From contig CAZVKL010000015.1 in assembly GCA_964627845.1 (NCBI GenBank), positions 1 through 25,060 of the forward strand: a stretch of 25,060 nt of DNA. Direction: 5' to 3'. The position numbers and the translations under genes were made by a program. This DNA comes from DUUI01 sp964627845 (GTDB lineage: Bacteria > Bacillota_I > Bacilli_A > Erysipelotrichales > Erysipelotrichaceae). This document shows positions 7,564 to 15,198 of this stretch, in pieces. Positions within the stretch are counted from its first letter, which is position 1. The number at the start of each line of letters is the position of its first letter. Under the pieces are notes generated by a model, which was not told the DNA's origin, did no database searches, and saw only the letters and a program-made list of their open reading frames with translations.

Positions 7564-8460
7564 ATGACAAACACTCGACCTTATAAAGGCAATTGCCTTT
7601 TAAAGCTATTAGATGATTACACCGTCATCGATATTGAAACATCGATGAATGGTCGTATTTATGGCGAAATTATTGAGATTGGCGCAATCAAGGTAAGAAA
7701 CAATCAGGTTATTGATACCTTTGACCAACTAATTAAACCGACCCAGCCTATCGATTCATGGACCCAATCAATTCATCATATTAGTAATGCGATGGTCAAA
7801 GACAAACCTCCCATCGATGTCATTTATCCACTCTTTTTAAAGTTTATTGAAAACGATTTGTTGGTAGGCCATAATGTTCATTTTGACCTTAACTATCTCT
7901 ATGATTATCATCAAGAACTTAATCAACCTCCTTTAAGCAATGACTTTGTTGATACACTTCGATTAGCAAGACGTACCTTAAAAGGATTAAACAGTTATTC
8001 TTTGTCGAATCTTTCAATTCATTTTGGCTTTAGCGAAACCAACCATAGGGCGGTTGATGATGCACTCGCAACACACCGACTTTATCAACAATTAAAGAAT
8101 CGTTTATCCAAATCTGAAATCGACTTTCTTGCTAATCTTAAACCACCTCAATCTAACGCTAAACCTAAATCTCTACAGAAAGAATTAACCCTCTTTGATA
8201 ATATAGCTGTCTTTAAAGAAAAAGCAGTTGTCTTTAGTGGCCGATTTAATCGTTTCACTCGTAAACAAGCTGCTCAAATTATTATTAATAGCGGTGGTCG
8301 TGTGCTCAGTTCACTTCATCCAAACGTTGACTATTTGATTGTAGGTGAATATCGACAACTTTCGAGTAAGCATCAACAAGCCCTTCGACTCCAATCCCTT
8401 GGCTATCCTATTCAAATTCTCTCTCAACAAGCATTTATTGAGCTGATTGATTTGGGTTAA
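7564..8460 (+). CDS. DnaQ-like DEDDh 3'-5' exonuclease with BRCT domain
   Basis: 298 residues. The N-terminal exonuclease domain (about 18-180) has all DEDDh residues: D23 and E25 in VIDIETS, D108 in GHNVHFD, and H161 with D166 in HRAVDDA. A linker is followed by a BRCT domain (about 215-298) with the core VVFSGRFNRFTRKQAAQII and SGGRVLSSLHPNVDYLIVG. The enzyme should remove nucleotides from DNA 3' ends; the BRCT part probably binds DNA ends or a partner. It is not a full PolC or DinG: there are no polymerase or helicase parts. The ATG at 7564 is chosen because it follows TATAAT by 6 nt; in-frame upstream sequence to 7396 runs back through the promoter and the opposite gene. It overlaps the serpin gene end to end by 26 bp. 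Confidence 0.85.
   Translation: MTNTRPYKGNCLLKLLDDYTVIDIETSMNGRIYGEIIEIGAIKVRNNQVIDTFDQLIKPTQPIDSWTQSIHHISNAMVKDKPPIDVIYPLFLKFIENDLLVGHNVHFDLNYLYDYHQELNQPPLSNDFVDTLRLARRTLKGLNSYSLSNLSIHFGFSETNHRAVDDALATHRLYQQLKNRLSKSEIDFLANLKPPQSNAKPKSLQKELTLFDNIAVFKEKAVVFSGRFNRFTRKQAAQIIINSGGRVLSSLHPNVDYLIVGEYRQLSSKHQQALRLQSLGYPIQILSQQAFIELIDLG
7585..7600. repeat. 16-bp perfect palindrome in the exonuclease start region
   Basis: AAAGGCAATTGCCTTT reads the same on both strands. It covers codons 8-13 of the exonuclease gene, about 20 nt downstream of the expected transcription start. It could be an operator or an RNA hairpin; equally it may be chance in AT-rich DNA. Confidence 0.5.
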
Positions 8461-9670
8461 GGACACTGCTTATAAACAATGGATTTTGATAGGCATCTAA
8501 CACAATCATCAAGTAGGGTTTATCGAGGATAAAGTCTACTTTTTCATTTTCCATGGGTGGTGCACTTGTTGTTTCCACATCCACTTGTGTAAATGCTGCT
8601 GCTTCAACCCCTTTATTATCAACGACCATTCGAGCTTGTTGAATAATATCCGAGACAAACTGAGGGGTGCCATTTTCTAAATAACTAAATTGTGGATTGG
8701 TCGTAGAAAGAATCTCTTCAAAGCCTAACGGCTTTAAGAAATCATTTATTTTCTCAAAACGAGAACTTATATCCGTATATGGCATTTCAAAATTAACATC
8801 ATAATGGTTGTTTTCAAACATGGTTTCTAGTTTTGAATATACATCCACTAAATTAACTTCATCAAAATAACTGTTTAAATCTTGGGTTGGTTTTATAAAC
8901 AAGACCCCACCTGTATTCTTTAGAGAATAGTAAAACAGTTGGGCTTGTTCATCTTCAAAATAGTTTCCATTTTCTTTAACCGTCTTAGACCCATCCACTT
9001 GGATTGTTTCATTTGTAGGGGTTGTAAAGTTAATGGTCGTGTCCATGAATAATTCTTGACTCCATAAATCCTTTAAATAGAGTGTGTTTAGTAACATGAG
9101 TGAATTATCCGAGCTAACTTTTACTTCTAAATCTTTGATAAATCCATTGGTTCGATTATCAATAAATTCCTTAATGAGATTGCTAGTTTCTTGTTCTTTC
9201 GAAAAATCCGCTTGATGGACTGAAACGATATAGTCTTCTGATAATTCTGCTTCAATTGATTGGCTAAATTCTTCTTGAGTGCCATACCAGATTGAATTGG
9301 TTAATAACGATGAAAATTCATCACTTAAAATATTATGTCGTTTAAAGAAATTCGTTAGGTGTTCAGGATTTTCTAAGGCGAGAGCACTCAATAAATTCTC
9401 TTTAGACTCTTGTTTAGCGGCCGGAATTAATAACGTTAAAGCACTGTATAAACTAACTGGTGAATAGACTTCATTTTCATCAGTTAATATCAATGACTTC
9501 GTTTTCTCTGTAAATTCCCACATTGAATTTGTTAGAGCTGGATGAATTTCAAGGGTACTTAACCCATCAACATTATCACTTGGTTCAACCGTCGTAAATG
9601 ACTGGCTTGTTGGATTGATTGAACAACCTACTAATATCAAGATTAGTAGGAGTACTCCACTCTTTTTCAT
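8435..9670 (-). CDS. Serpin-family serine protease inhibitor lipoprotein
   Basis: 411 residues. The signal peptide has the lipobox L13-V-G-C16, so the mature protein should be lipid-anchored outside the membrane. A full serpin domain follows, with the hinge of the reactive-centre loop at residues 354-363 (GVEAAAFTQV), close to the inhibitory consensus G-T-E-A-A-A. Counting P15 at Gly354 places P1 at Thr368 and P1' at Ser369 (ETT-SAPP), followed by the conserved KPYLMIV and PLFISSV strands. Small residues in the hinge fit an inhibitory serpin. Target proteases are unknown; P1 Thr suggests elastase- or subtilisin-like enzymes (inference). The ATG at 9670 follows AAGGAAGG and a TATAAT at 9692. 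Its 3' end overlaps the convergent exonuclease gene by 26 bp, and no terminator is visible. Confidence 0.9.
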   Translation of the reverse strand: MKKSGVLLLILILVGCSINPTSQSFTTVEPSDNVDGLSTLEIHPALTNSMWEFTEKTKSLILTDENEVYSPVSLYSALTLLIPAAKQESKENLLSALALENPEHLTNFFKRHNILSDEFSSLLTNSIWYGTQEEFSQSIEAELSEDYIVSVHQADFSKEQETSNLIKEFIDNRTNGFIKDLEVKVSSDNSLMLLNTLYLKDLWSQELFMDTTINFTTPTNETIQVDGSKTVKENGNYFEDEQAQLFYYSLKNTGGVLFIKPTQDLNSYFDEVNLVDVYSKLETMFENNHYDVNFEMPYTDISSRFEKINDFLKPLGFEEILSTTNPQFSYLENGTPQFVSDIIQQARMVVDNKGVEAAAFTQVDVETTSAPPMENEKVDFILDKPYLMIVLDAYQNPLFISSVLNPNQSAQ

Positions 9671-9691
9671 ATTAACACCTTCCTTAAACCC

Positions 9692-9697
9692 ATTATA
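9692..9697 (-). promoter_or_regulatory. -10 box for the serpin gene
   Basis: Minus-strand TATAAT preceded by TGT, about 21 nt before the serpin ATG, giving a leader of about 15 nt that contains the ribosome binding site. Confidence 0.6.
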
Positions 9698-9737
9698 ACA
9701 GACCATTATTTATTATATTGTTAGGTGACTAAACTGT

Positions 9738-9766
9738 TAGACAGAAGATTGAAAGCTTGTTATAAT
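9738..9766 (+). promoter_or_regulatory. tRNA-Ser promoter
   Basis: TAGACA (9738-9743), 17-bp spacer, TATAAT (9761-9766). The mature tRNA starts at 9778. Confidence 0.75.
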
Positions 9767-9777
9767 GTACAAGCTTT
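9752..9777. repeat. Perfect inverted repeat bracketing the tRNA-Ser -10 box
   Basis: Left arm AAAGCTTGT (9752-9760), right arm ACAAGCTTT (9769-9777), 9 bp each without mismatch. The 8-nt spacer is TATAATGT, so the -10 hexamer fills the gap exactly and the right arm covers the expected transcription start. Confidence 0.7.
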
Positions 9778-9865
9778 GGAGAATTGGCCGAGTGGCTTAA
9801 GGCACCGTCTTGGAAAGGCGGCGAAGTGAAAGCTTCCGAGAGTTCGAATCTCTTGTTCTCCGCCA
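9778..9865 (+). tRNA. tRNA-Ser (anticodon GGA)
   Basis: 88 nt with encoded CCA. The acceptor stem GGAGAAT pairs with GTTCTCC (one U-G), discriminator G. The anticodon stem is CCGTC/GGCGG with loop TTGGAAA, so the anticodon GGA (9812-9814) reads UCC and UCU. A long variable arm typical of tRNA-Ser is present, and the T-loop is TTCGAAT. It has its own promoter and terminator and stands alone. Confidence 0.96.
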
Positions 9866-9875
9866 TTAATCAATC

Positions 9876-9900
9876 AAACCCGCTAATTAGTGGGTTTTTT
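9876..9900 (+). terminator. tRNA-Ser terminator
   Basis: AACCCGCT (9877-9884), loop AATT, AGTGGGTT (9889-9896), then T run. It may weakly serve the convergent flavoprotein gene ending at 9899. Confidence 0.85.
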
Positions 9901-11053
9901 ATATATTCATTCCAGCCGTATAGCCTGAACTGAGCGCAAGTGTAATATTGAACCCGCCCAACATTCCATGGATATCCAGAATCTCACCACATAGACTTAG
10001 GTTATCAATCCGTTTTGATTTCATTGTTTTAGGATCCACCTCATTTGTTTTAACGCCACCCCGAGTCACAAACGCTTTCTCAATCGGAATTGTTGACTCA
10101 ATTTCATAATCCAGCGTAAAGATTGTTTTTAAAAATGCTTCTTTTTGTTGATTCGACACTTGTTCTAAATATTGAATTGGCTTCAACTCGTTAAGTAAAT
10201 GATCAACCAATCGTTTCGGCGCAAATCGACTCAGTTGTTTCTTAAGTGATCCCTGACTTAAATCAGGCTCACCCAAAAGAATTCTAACGATTGGTATTCG
10301 TTGATTCACTAAAGCGTCGACCACAAATTCACTTGCCTTAAGAATAATAGGTCCACTTAAACCAAAGTGCGTAAACAATAAATCCCCTTTTTCATCAAAC
10401 TTAACTTTTTTGTTGTTAATCACCTGTACTCTCACATTATTTAAGGTTAACCCCATGAGCGGTTGAGTGTTTGGTGCGTATAAACCCACTTCAACACCAA
10501 CTAATTCAGTCACTGTATGACCTAATGATTGAGCTAATTTATGCCCACTGCCATCGCTTCCTGTGCTTGGGAAACTCTTCCCTCCAGTACATAAAATAAA
10601 ATGATCCGCTTCAATCCGCTCATCTCTTGAGATTGCGGCCACTATTCGATTCTCCTTTAATTCAAATCGATTAATATAGGTAGACAGTTTAAACATCGCT
10701 TGATTTTCTATTAAGAGCGCATTGAGAATGTCTCTCGAATCATTAGAGTTGGGAAACATCCTAAAATTATCTTCTTGATGAAGTGGGACCTGTCGAGTTT
10801 CAAAAAAATCGATCACTTCCTTTGACCCAAAATGGGTCAATGAAGAGGTCATAAACTTAGACGATCTGGAACAAAACTTTAAAAAGTCACTCACTTCTCG
10901 ATTATTGGTGACGTTACAACGACCATTGCCGGTCATTAAAAGTTTGGTACCAACTTGTGGTTGAGAATCGACTAAAACAACCTCATGCTTTTGTGACGCG
11001 ATGAGTGATGCCATCAGCCCTGCTGGTCCTGCTCCAATCACACAAACTTTCAT
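9899..11053 (-). CDS. BaiN/HI0933-type NAD(P)/FAD-dependent oxidoreductase
   Basis: 384 residues. The N-terminal FAD-binding Rossmann motif is VIGAGPAGLMASLIA (5-19), followed by the family signature GTKLLMTGNGRCNVTN (about 35-50). The middle part has ILCTGGKSFPSTGSDGSG, and the C-terminus has GGVKTNEVDPKTMKSK and LCGEILDIHGMLGGFN, all typical of the HI0933/YhiN/BaiN family. The biological substrate is not known for most members; flavin-dependent oxidoreduction is inferred. Start ATG 11053 shares one base with the TAA stop of pcp (TAATG), so the two are translationally coupled. Confidence 0.88.
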   Translation of the reverse strand: MKVCVIGAGPAGLMASLIASQKHEVVLVDSQPQVGTKLLMTGNGRCNVTNNREVSDFLKFCSRSSKFMTSSLTHFGSKEVIDFFETRQVPLHQEDNFRMFPNSNDSRDILNALLIENQAMFKLSTYINRFELKENRIVAAISRDERIEADHFILCTGGKSFPSTGSDGSGHKLAQSLGHTVTELVGVEVGLYAPNTQPLMGLTLNNVRVQVINNKKVKFDEKGDLLFTHFGLSGPIILKASEFVVDALVNQRIPIVRILLGEPDLSQGSLKKQLSRFAPKRLVDHLLNELKPIQYLEQVSNQQKEAFLKTIFTLDYEIESTIPIEKAFVTRGGVKTNEVDPKTMKSKRIDNLSLCGEILDIHGMLGGFNITLALSSGYTAGMNI

Positions 11054-11694
11054 TAGAACTCACGTCCAGCACAATATTCAATGTCTTCATAATGATGAAT
11101 AATTGCCTTAAGACACAGTTCTAATCCTTTGACGATGGTCTGTAATTCTAAGGCGTCTATTCCTGGTTTATCGTGCACTTGTTGTGGAATAGCTGGAATA
11201 TGGATAAAACCACTTCTAATATTTAATTGTTGTGTTTTTATGGTATGAGCAATAAGATACATCACTTCATTACACACGAAAGTTCCAGCTGTGTTGCTGA
11301 TGCTTGCCGGGATATCATTGTCTAAACAAGCTTTTAACATTGCTTTAATGGGCAAGGTACTAAAATAAGCATCGGCCCCATTCTTAACAATAGGAGCATC
11401 GATGGGCTGATTTCCCTGATTATCGGGAATTCTAAAATCATTGATATTAATCGCAACTCGCTCAATCGAAAGATCCGCTCGTCCCCTTTCTTGACCAACA
11501 CTTAAAATGACATCCGGATTAATTTCGTTCATTTTCTCGATGATTTTATCCGATGATTGTTGCATCACGGTTGGGATTTCGAGTTTAAAGATTTGTGCAT
11601 CATCAATTTGATCTGGTAATTGTTTAATCGCTTCGATCGATGGATTGATTGATTCTTGATCAAATGGATCAAAACCTGTGACGAGTATTTTCAT
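11053..11694 (-). CDS. pcp: Pyroglutamyl-peptidase I
   Basis: 213 residues, cytosolic cysteine peptidase of family C15 that removes N-terminal pyroglutamate from peptides. The catalytic triad is visible: Glu78 in SIERVAIN, Cys141 in NTAGTFVCNEVMY and His165 in SGFIHIPAIP. The N-terminus ILVTGFDPF is the family hallmark. Length is normal (about 210-215). The ATG at 11694 follows AGGAGAAACCC. It is first in a two-gene unit with the flavoprotein, and divergent from the HAD gene with about 95 bp between. Confidence 0.95.
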   Translation of the reverse strand: MKILVTGFDPFDQESINPSIEAIKQLPDQIDDAQIFKLEIPTVMQQSSDKIIEKMNEINPDVILSVGQERGRADLSIERVAININDFRIPDNQGNQPIDAPIVKNGADAYFSTLPIKAMLKACLDNDIPASISNTAGTFVCNEVMYLIAHTIKTQQLNIRSGFIHIPAIPQQVHDKPGIDALELQTIVKGLELCLKAIIHHYEDIEYCAGREF

Positions 11695-11756
11695 GGGTTT
11701 CTCCTATCTGTTTGACAATATTTTAAACGAGTCTTTGTCTATTTACAAACAAGACT

Positions 11757-11766
11757 ATGATAGAAT
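11757..11766 (+). promoter_or_regulatory. Possible extended -10 for the HAD hydrolase gene
   Basis: TAGAAT (11761-11766) with TG two bases before it. The ATG is at 11789. A TTGACA at 11712 is too far away to serve as its -35. Confidence 0.4.
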
Positions 11767-11788
11767 AGAAACATTAGGAGTGTGTAAA

Positions 11789-12493
11789 ATGAACAAAGTG
11801 ATATTATTCGATTTAGATGGAACGCTATTACCATTAGAGATGGAAGATTTTATGAACGCCTATTTTAAAGGCATTAACAACGTATTTAATGAGCTGGGGT
11901 TCGATGGGCAACAAACCTTTAAAATCTTTTTGAAGGCGACACAAGCCATGGTTGAAAATGATGGTTCTAAAACAAATGAGCGACAATTTTGGGACACCTT
12001 TGATACCTACATTAACTATGATGGGATACCATTATTAGAGAGACTCGAAGCATTCTATCAACATGATTTCCAAGACTATCAAAATCATACCAGCTTGGTA
12101 GAAGGCTTAAACGATGTAATGATTCATCTTAAATCGAAAGGATATCGATTAATCGTGGCGACCAACCCGCTCTTTCCTGAGATTGCGACCATGTCAAGAA
12201 TCCAGTGGTCGGGTTTAGATAGCCATTTATTTGATGAGATAACGACCTATGAAGATTATCATTATACTAAGCCAAACATTAAATACTACCAAGAAATCTT
12301 GGAGAAGTTTAATATCGATCCTAAGGATTGTTTAATGGTTGGTAACGATGCCCAAGAAGATTTAGTCGTGAGAGAATTAGGAATCCCTACTTATTTAATT
12401 ACCGATCATTTGATTGATCGATCAAATGGGAACTATCAAAGTGACTATCAAGGGACCATGGAAGAATTTTTATCGTTTATTAACAAATATTAA
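11789..12493 (+). CDS. HAD-superfamily hydrolase (phosphatase-like)
   Basis: 234 residues. Motif I is LFDLDGTLLP with nucleophile Asp8 and acid/base Asp10. The motif II region is LIVATNPLF, the conserved Lys is in YTKPNIKYYQEIL, and motif IV is MVGNDAQEDLV. A helical cap lies between motifs I and II, so it resembles subclass I phosphatases of small molecules. Substrate unknown. The ATG at 11789 follows AGGAG with 8-nt spacing; the longer frame to 11678 crosses the pcp promoter region. The last codons AAC-AAA-TAT form one arm of a 10-bp inverted repeat in front of lemA. Confidence 0.85.
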   Translation: MNKVILFDLDGTLLPLEMEDFMNAYFKGINNVFNELGFDGQQTFKIFLKATQAMVENDGSKTNERQFWDTFDTYINYDGIPLLERLEAFYQHDFQDYQNHTSLVEGLNDVMIHLKSKGYRLIVATNPLFPEIATMSRIQWSGLDSHLFDEITTYEDYHYTKPNIKYYQEILEKFNIDPKDCLMVGNDAQEDLVVRELGIPTYLITDHLIDRSNGNYQSDYQGTMEEFLSFINKY

Positions 12494-12510
12494 CAATCAT
12501 ATATTTGTTA
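12481..12510. repeat. 10-bp inverted repeat between HAD gene and lemA promoter
   Basis: TAACAAATAT (12481-12490) and ATATTTGTTA (12501-12510), a perfect match with a 10-nt spacer. The right arm contains the lemA -35 TTGTTA (12505-12510) and the left arm the HAD stop-proximal codons. No T run follows, so it is a poor terminator and may be an operator. Confidence 0.55.
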
Positions 12511-12534
12511 AGGGTTTGTCTATTAGAGTATAAT
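12505..12534 (+). promoter_or_regulatory. lemA promoter
   Basis: TTGTTA (12505-12510), 18-bp spacer, TATAAT (12529-12534). The start codon is 23 nt further, with AGGAGG between. Confidence 0.65.
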
Positions 12535-12556
12535 AATGACATAGGAGGACATTTGA

Positions 12557-13135
12557 ATGTTACTAACTAATTTTAATATCAGTGGATGGATGATTGCTTT
12601 AGCAATCTTAGTTCTATTAGTACTATGGGTAGTGGTTACTTATAACTCTCTCGTTAAACTTAGAACTCAAGTTGAGGAAGCGTTCTCTACAATTGATGTT
12701 TATTTACAAAAACGTTTTGACTTAATTCCAAACTTAGTCGCGACTGTCAAAGGATTTGCGGCACACGAAAGAGAAACACTCGAGAATGTGATTCGTGCTC
12801 GTAATTTAGGGATGAGCGCCAACACACCTGAAGAGAAAATGGCGGCGAGTAATGAACTAACGTCTGCTTTAAATCGCTTGATGGTTGTGGTTGAACAATA
12901 TCCTGATTTAAAGGCGAACACTCACTTCCAACAATTAATGAGTGAATTATCGAATCTTGAGGGTGAAATTGCCAATTATCGTAAATACTATAATGCGACT
13001 GTTCGTAATTACAATATCAAAATTGCGTCTGTACCGACCAATATTATTGCTGGACTAACAGGTTTCAAGCCTGCCGAATTATTTGTTTTAACGGATGAAA
13101 CAGCTCGCCAACGACCTGAAGTAAGCTTTGAATAA
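12557..13135 (+). CDS. lemA: LemA family membrane protein
   Basis: 192 residues. One N-terminal membrane helix (about 9-27) is followed by the LemA signature YNSLVKLRTQVEEAFSTIDVYLQKRFDLIPNL and a coiled, helical domain, with NYRKYYNATVRNYN and FPTN-like VPTNIIAGLTGFKPAELF near the end. Length and layout are typical. The family is widespread but its biochemical role is poorly known; it is often found beside a DUF2207 or Gly-rich TPM-type membrane protein, as here. The ATG at 12557 follows a strong AGGAGG. A terminator hairpin lies between it and the next gene. Confidence 0.92.
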   Translation: MLLTNFNISGWMIALAILVLLVLWVVVTYNSLVKLRTQVEEAFSTIDVYLQKRFDLIPNLVATVKGFAAHERETLENVIRARNLGMSANTPEEKMAASNELTSALNRLMVVVEQYPDLKANTHFQQLMSELSNLEGEIANYRKYYNATVRNYNIKIASVPTNIIAGLTGFKPAELFVLTDETARQRPEVSFE

Positions 13136-13137
13136 AC

Positions 13138-13162
13138 AGGGATGATTGACATCCCTTTTTTT
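13138..13162 (+). terminator. Intrinsic terminator inside the lemA-DUF2207 pair
   Basis: AGGGATG (13138-13144), loop ATTGA, CATCCCT (13150-13156), then T run. It begins 3 nt after the lemA stop and ends about 20 nt before the DUF2207 start. No promoter is seen after it, so partial readthrough must express the second gene. Confidence 0.8.
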
Positions 13163-13181
13163 AAATGAAAGGAGACCAACC

Positions 13182-15113
13182 ATGACTAAAAAACTGTTCT
13201 CTCTTTTAATTGGAATATTCTTATTAGTGGGACTGACTCAACCTGCACAAGCCATGGATGTCGTCCCAGAGCGTTATCAATTTGATCGTTTTTACTATGA
13301 CTCAATGGATGTCAAGATTGATGTGACAGAGTCTGGTTTATACACCATCCATACTAAAATTGATGCTGTTTTTAATCGACCTCAACGAGGGGTGGAAATA
13401 TTATTGCCTCAAAAATATGTTATGGACTTAAGTGATGCCAACACAAACATCACAACGACCAAGCGCTATTACTGGAAAGTTGAAAATGTTGAGAATTATT
13501 CTAATTACAACATGAATGTTGAAACGATTGAAAATTCAGCCGTTCGAATTCGTTTTGGCGATCAGTATACCTACTTAGAGGGACCTCATAGTTATGAGTA
13601 TTCTTATCAAATTCAGACCCACGACCTTAACTTCAATGATTTAGAAATGTTTTTATGGGATATTTTAGGGGATGGATTCTCGACATCGATTGATAAATTT
13701 AGCTTCGAGGTAACTTTACCAAAACCAGTTAATGATTACCCACTCTATATTTATTCTGGAAGTTATTCACGTTCGAATGAATACATTGATTTTGAGTTTG
13801 AAAACAACCAGATCATCAAAGGTCAATCGAATCAGCCATTACCAGCTTTCACACCGGTTACTGCTGAGTTACAACTTCCTCAAGGATATTTTGATTTTCC
13901 ATTTGTTGCTGATTTTTCAATGATTTTCTTAGGCCTAATTGGGCTTGGGGCACTGCTCTCAATTTATTGGTTCTTTAGATATGGTAAGGATGAGCCAATG
14001 GTCGAGACCATCGAGCACCAACCACCAACAGGATTATCCTCTGCCATGGTCGGGTATATCTATGATAATAAAGCCGATACAGAAGATGTTTTATCACTCA
14101 TTGTGGAGTGGGCCTCTTATGGTTACCTCTCGATTGAGGAAGTGAGCGATTCTAACATGCGCTTAACAAAACTTAGAGAACTCCCTGAGGAAACAGTGGC
14201 TTATGAGAAGCGATTATTTGATAATTTATTTAATAATCGGACGGTCGTCGAAACCAAAGATCTTGAGAATAAATTCTATAAGAATGTTCGGACTGCAGTC
14301 TTAGGTTTACACAAATATTTTAGATCACATGATCGTCGCATCTTTAACCCTACGTCAACTCGAAGACAAGTCTTAACGTTCTTCTTAGCATCCTTATTGT
14401 TTGCGATGTTCATCGGTTATACGATGTATCGTAATACTTTCTTTATTGAATTGGCATTTGGTGGATTTGGATTATCGTTAGGGGCTAATATCGCTTATAG
14501 TGTCTTTCAAAAACTCCTGTTTGTTGATTTTACCAGACAGAGTAATTGGAAGAAAATCGTCGATTTAATCTTGTCTATCATTACGACAGGCGCCTTCTTC
14601 TTAGCGTATTACTTTATTCTTTCTTACTTTGATGTCTTCGATAATTGGTTCTTTGTCGCCTTAATTGGTTTCTTTGTTATTATCATTAGTGCGATTAACA
14701 TGTCACGTAGAACACCGTATGGTAATCGTAAACTTGGTAAGATATTAGGTCTGAAACGATTTATAGAAGAAGCAGAGAAGGATCGTCTTGAAATGCTGGT
14801 TGAAGAAAACCCACAATACTTCTACAGTGTATTACCTTATGCTTATGTCTTGGGCATCTCCGATATCTGGAGTAAGAAATTTGAGGGAATTGCGATTGCG
14901 CCACCAGCTGGGATGGAGCATCAACCAAACTTCTCTCCAATTTGGTATACCAACCGCATGAGTAATATGATGCACCACACACGCTCATCAATGGTGTCTC
15001 AACCTGTCCAAACGAGTTCATCGGGTGGATTTGGTGGAGGTAGCTTTGGCGGCGGTGGCGGCGGAAGCTTCGGTGGTGGAGGCTTTGGCGGCGGCGGTGG
15101 CGGTGCCTGGTAA
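13182..15113 (+). CDS. DUF2207 membrane protein with Gly-rich tail
   Basis: 643 residues. A signal peptide (1-24, ending AQA) is followed by an extracellular beta-rich DUF2207 domain (about 25-230). A membrane helix comes next (about 240-262), then a cytosolic part with RLFDNLF and similar, two or more further helices (about 390-475), and a tail made almost only of Gly with Ser, Phe and a final Trp (about 617-643). Gly-rich ends of this kind are common in the family. Function is unknown; the constant pairing with LemA suggests a shared envelope role (inference). I chose the ATG at 13182, after AAAGGAGA; the frame to 13146 lies within the preceding terminator. Confidence 0.88.
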   Translation: MTKKLFSLLIGIFLLVGLTQPAQAMDVVPERYQFDRFYYDSMDVKIDVTESGLYTIHTKIDAVFNRPQRGVEILLPQKYVMDLSDANTNITTTKRYYWKVENVENYSNYNMNVETIENSAVRIRFGDQYTYLEGPHSYEYSYQIQTHDLNFNDLEMFLWDILGDGFSTSIDKFSFEVTLPKPVNDYPLYIYSGSYSRSNEYIDFEFENNQIIKGQSNQPLPAFTPVTAELQLPQGYFDFPFVADFSMIFLGLIGLGALLSIYWFFRYGKDEPMVETIEHQPPTGLSSAMVGYIYDNKADTEDVLSLIVEWASYGYLSIEEVSDSNMRLTKLRELPEETVAYEKRLFDNLFNNRTVVETKDLENKFYKNVRTAVLGLHKYFRSHDRRIFNPTSTRRQVLTFFLASLLFAMFIGYTMYRNTFFIELAFGGFGLSLGANIAYSVFQKLLFVDFTRQSNWKKIVDLILSIITTGAFFLAYYFILSYFDVFDNWFFVALIGFFVIIISAINMSRRTPYGNRKLGKILGLKRFIEEAEKDRLEMLVEENPQYFYSVLPYAYVLGISDIWSKKFEGIAIAPPAGMEHQPNFSPIWYTNRMSNMMHHTRSSMVSQPVQTSSSGGFGGGSFGGGGGGSFGGGGFGGGGGGAW

Positions 15114-15126
15114 AGACTTCACCAAT

Positions 15127-15158
15127 GGCTATGGTCAAACTGACTGTAGCCTTTTTTT
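15127..15158 (+). terminator. Terminator of the lemA-DUF2207 unit
   Basis: 11-bp stem GGCTATGGTCA (15127-15137) with TGACTGTAGCC (15141-15151) including two G-U pairs, loop AAC, then seven T. Confidence 0.85.
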
Positions 15159-15160
15159 AT

Positions 15161-15189
15161 GAAAAACTGACCATTAGACATGATCAGTT
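15161..15189 (-). terminator. Terminator of the deacetylase gene
   Basis: Minus-strand stem AACTGA/TCAGTT (15189-15184 and 15070-type arm at 15170-15165) extended by a G-U, a C-G and an A-T pair, then TTTTC. It lies about 10 nt after the stop codon. It is weaker than its plus-strand neighbour. Confidence 0.6.
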
Positions 15190-15198
15190 CATAGAGGA

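Noticed and set aside
14761..15138. Minus-strand 125-codon frame opposite the DUF2207 Gly-rich tail
   Set aside because: Arg/His-rich translation is the shadow of GGN repeats; no promoter or ribosome binding site.
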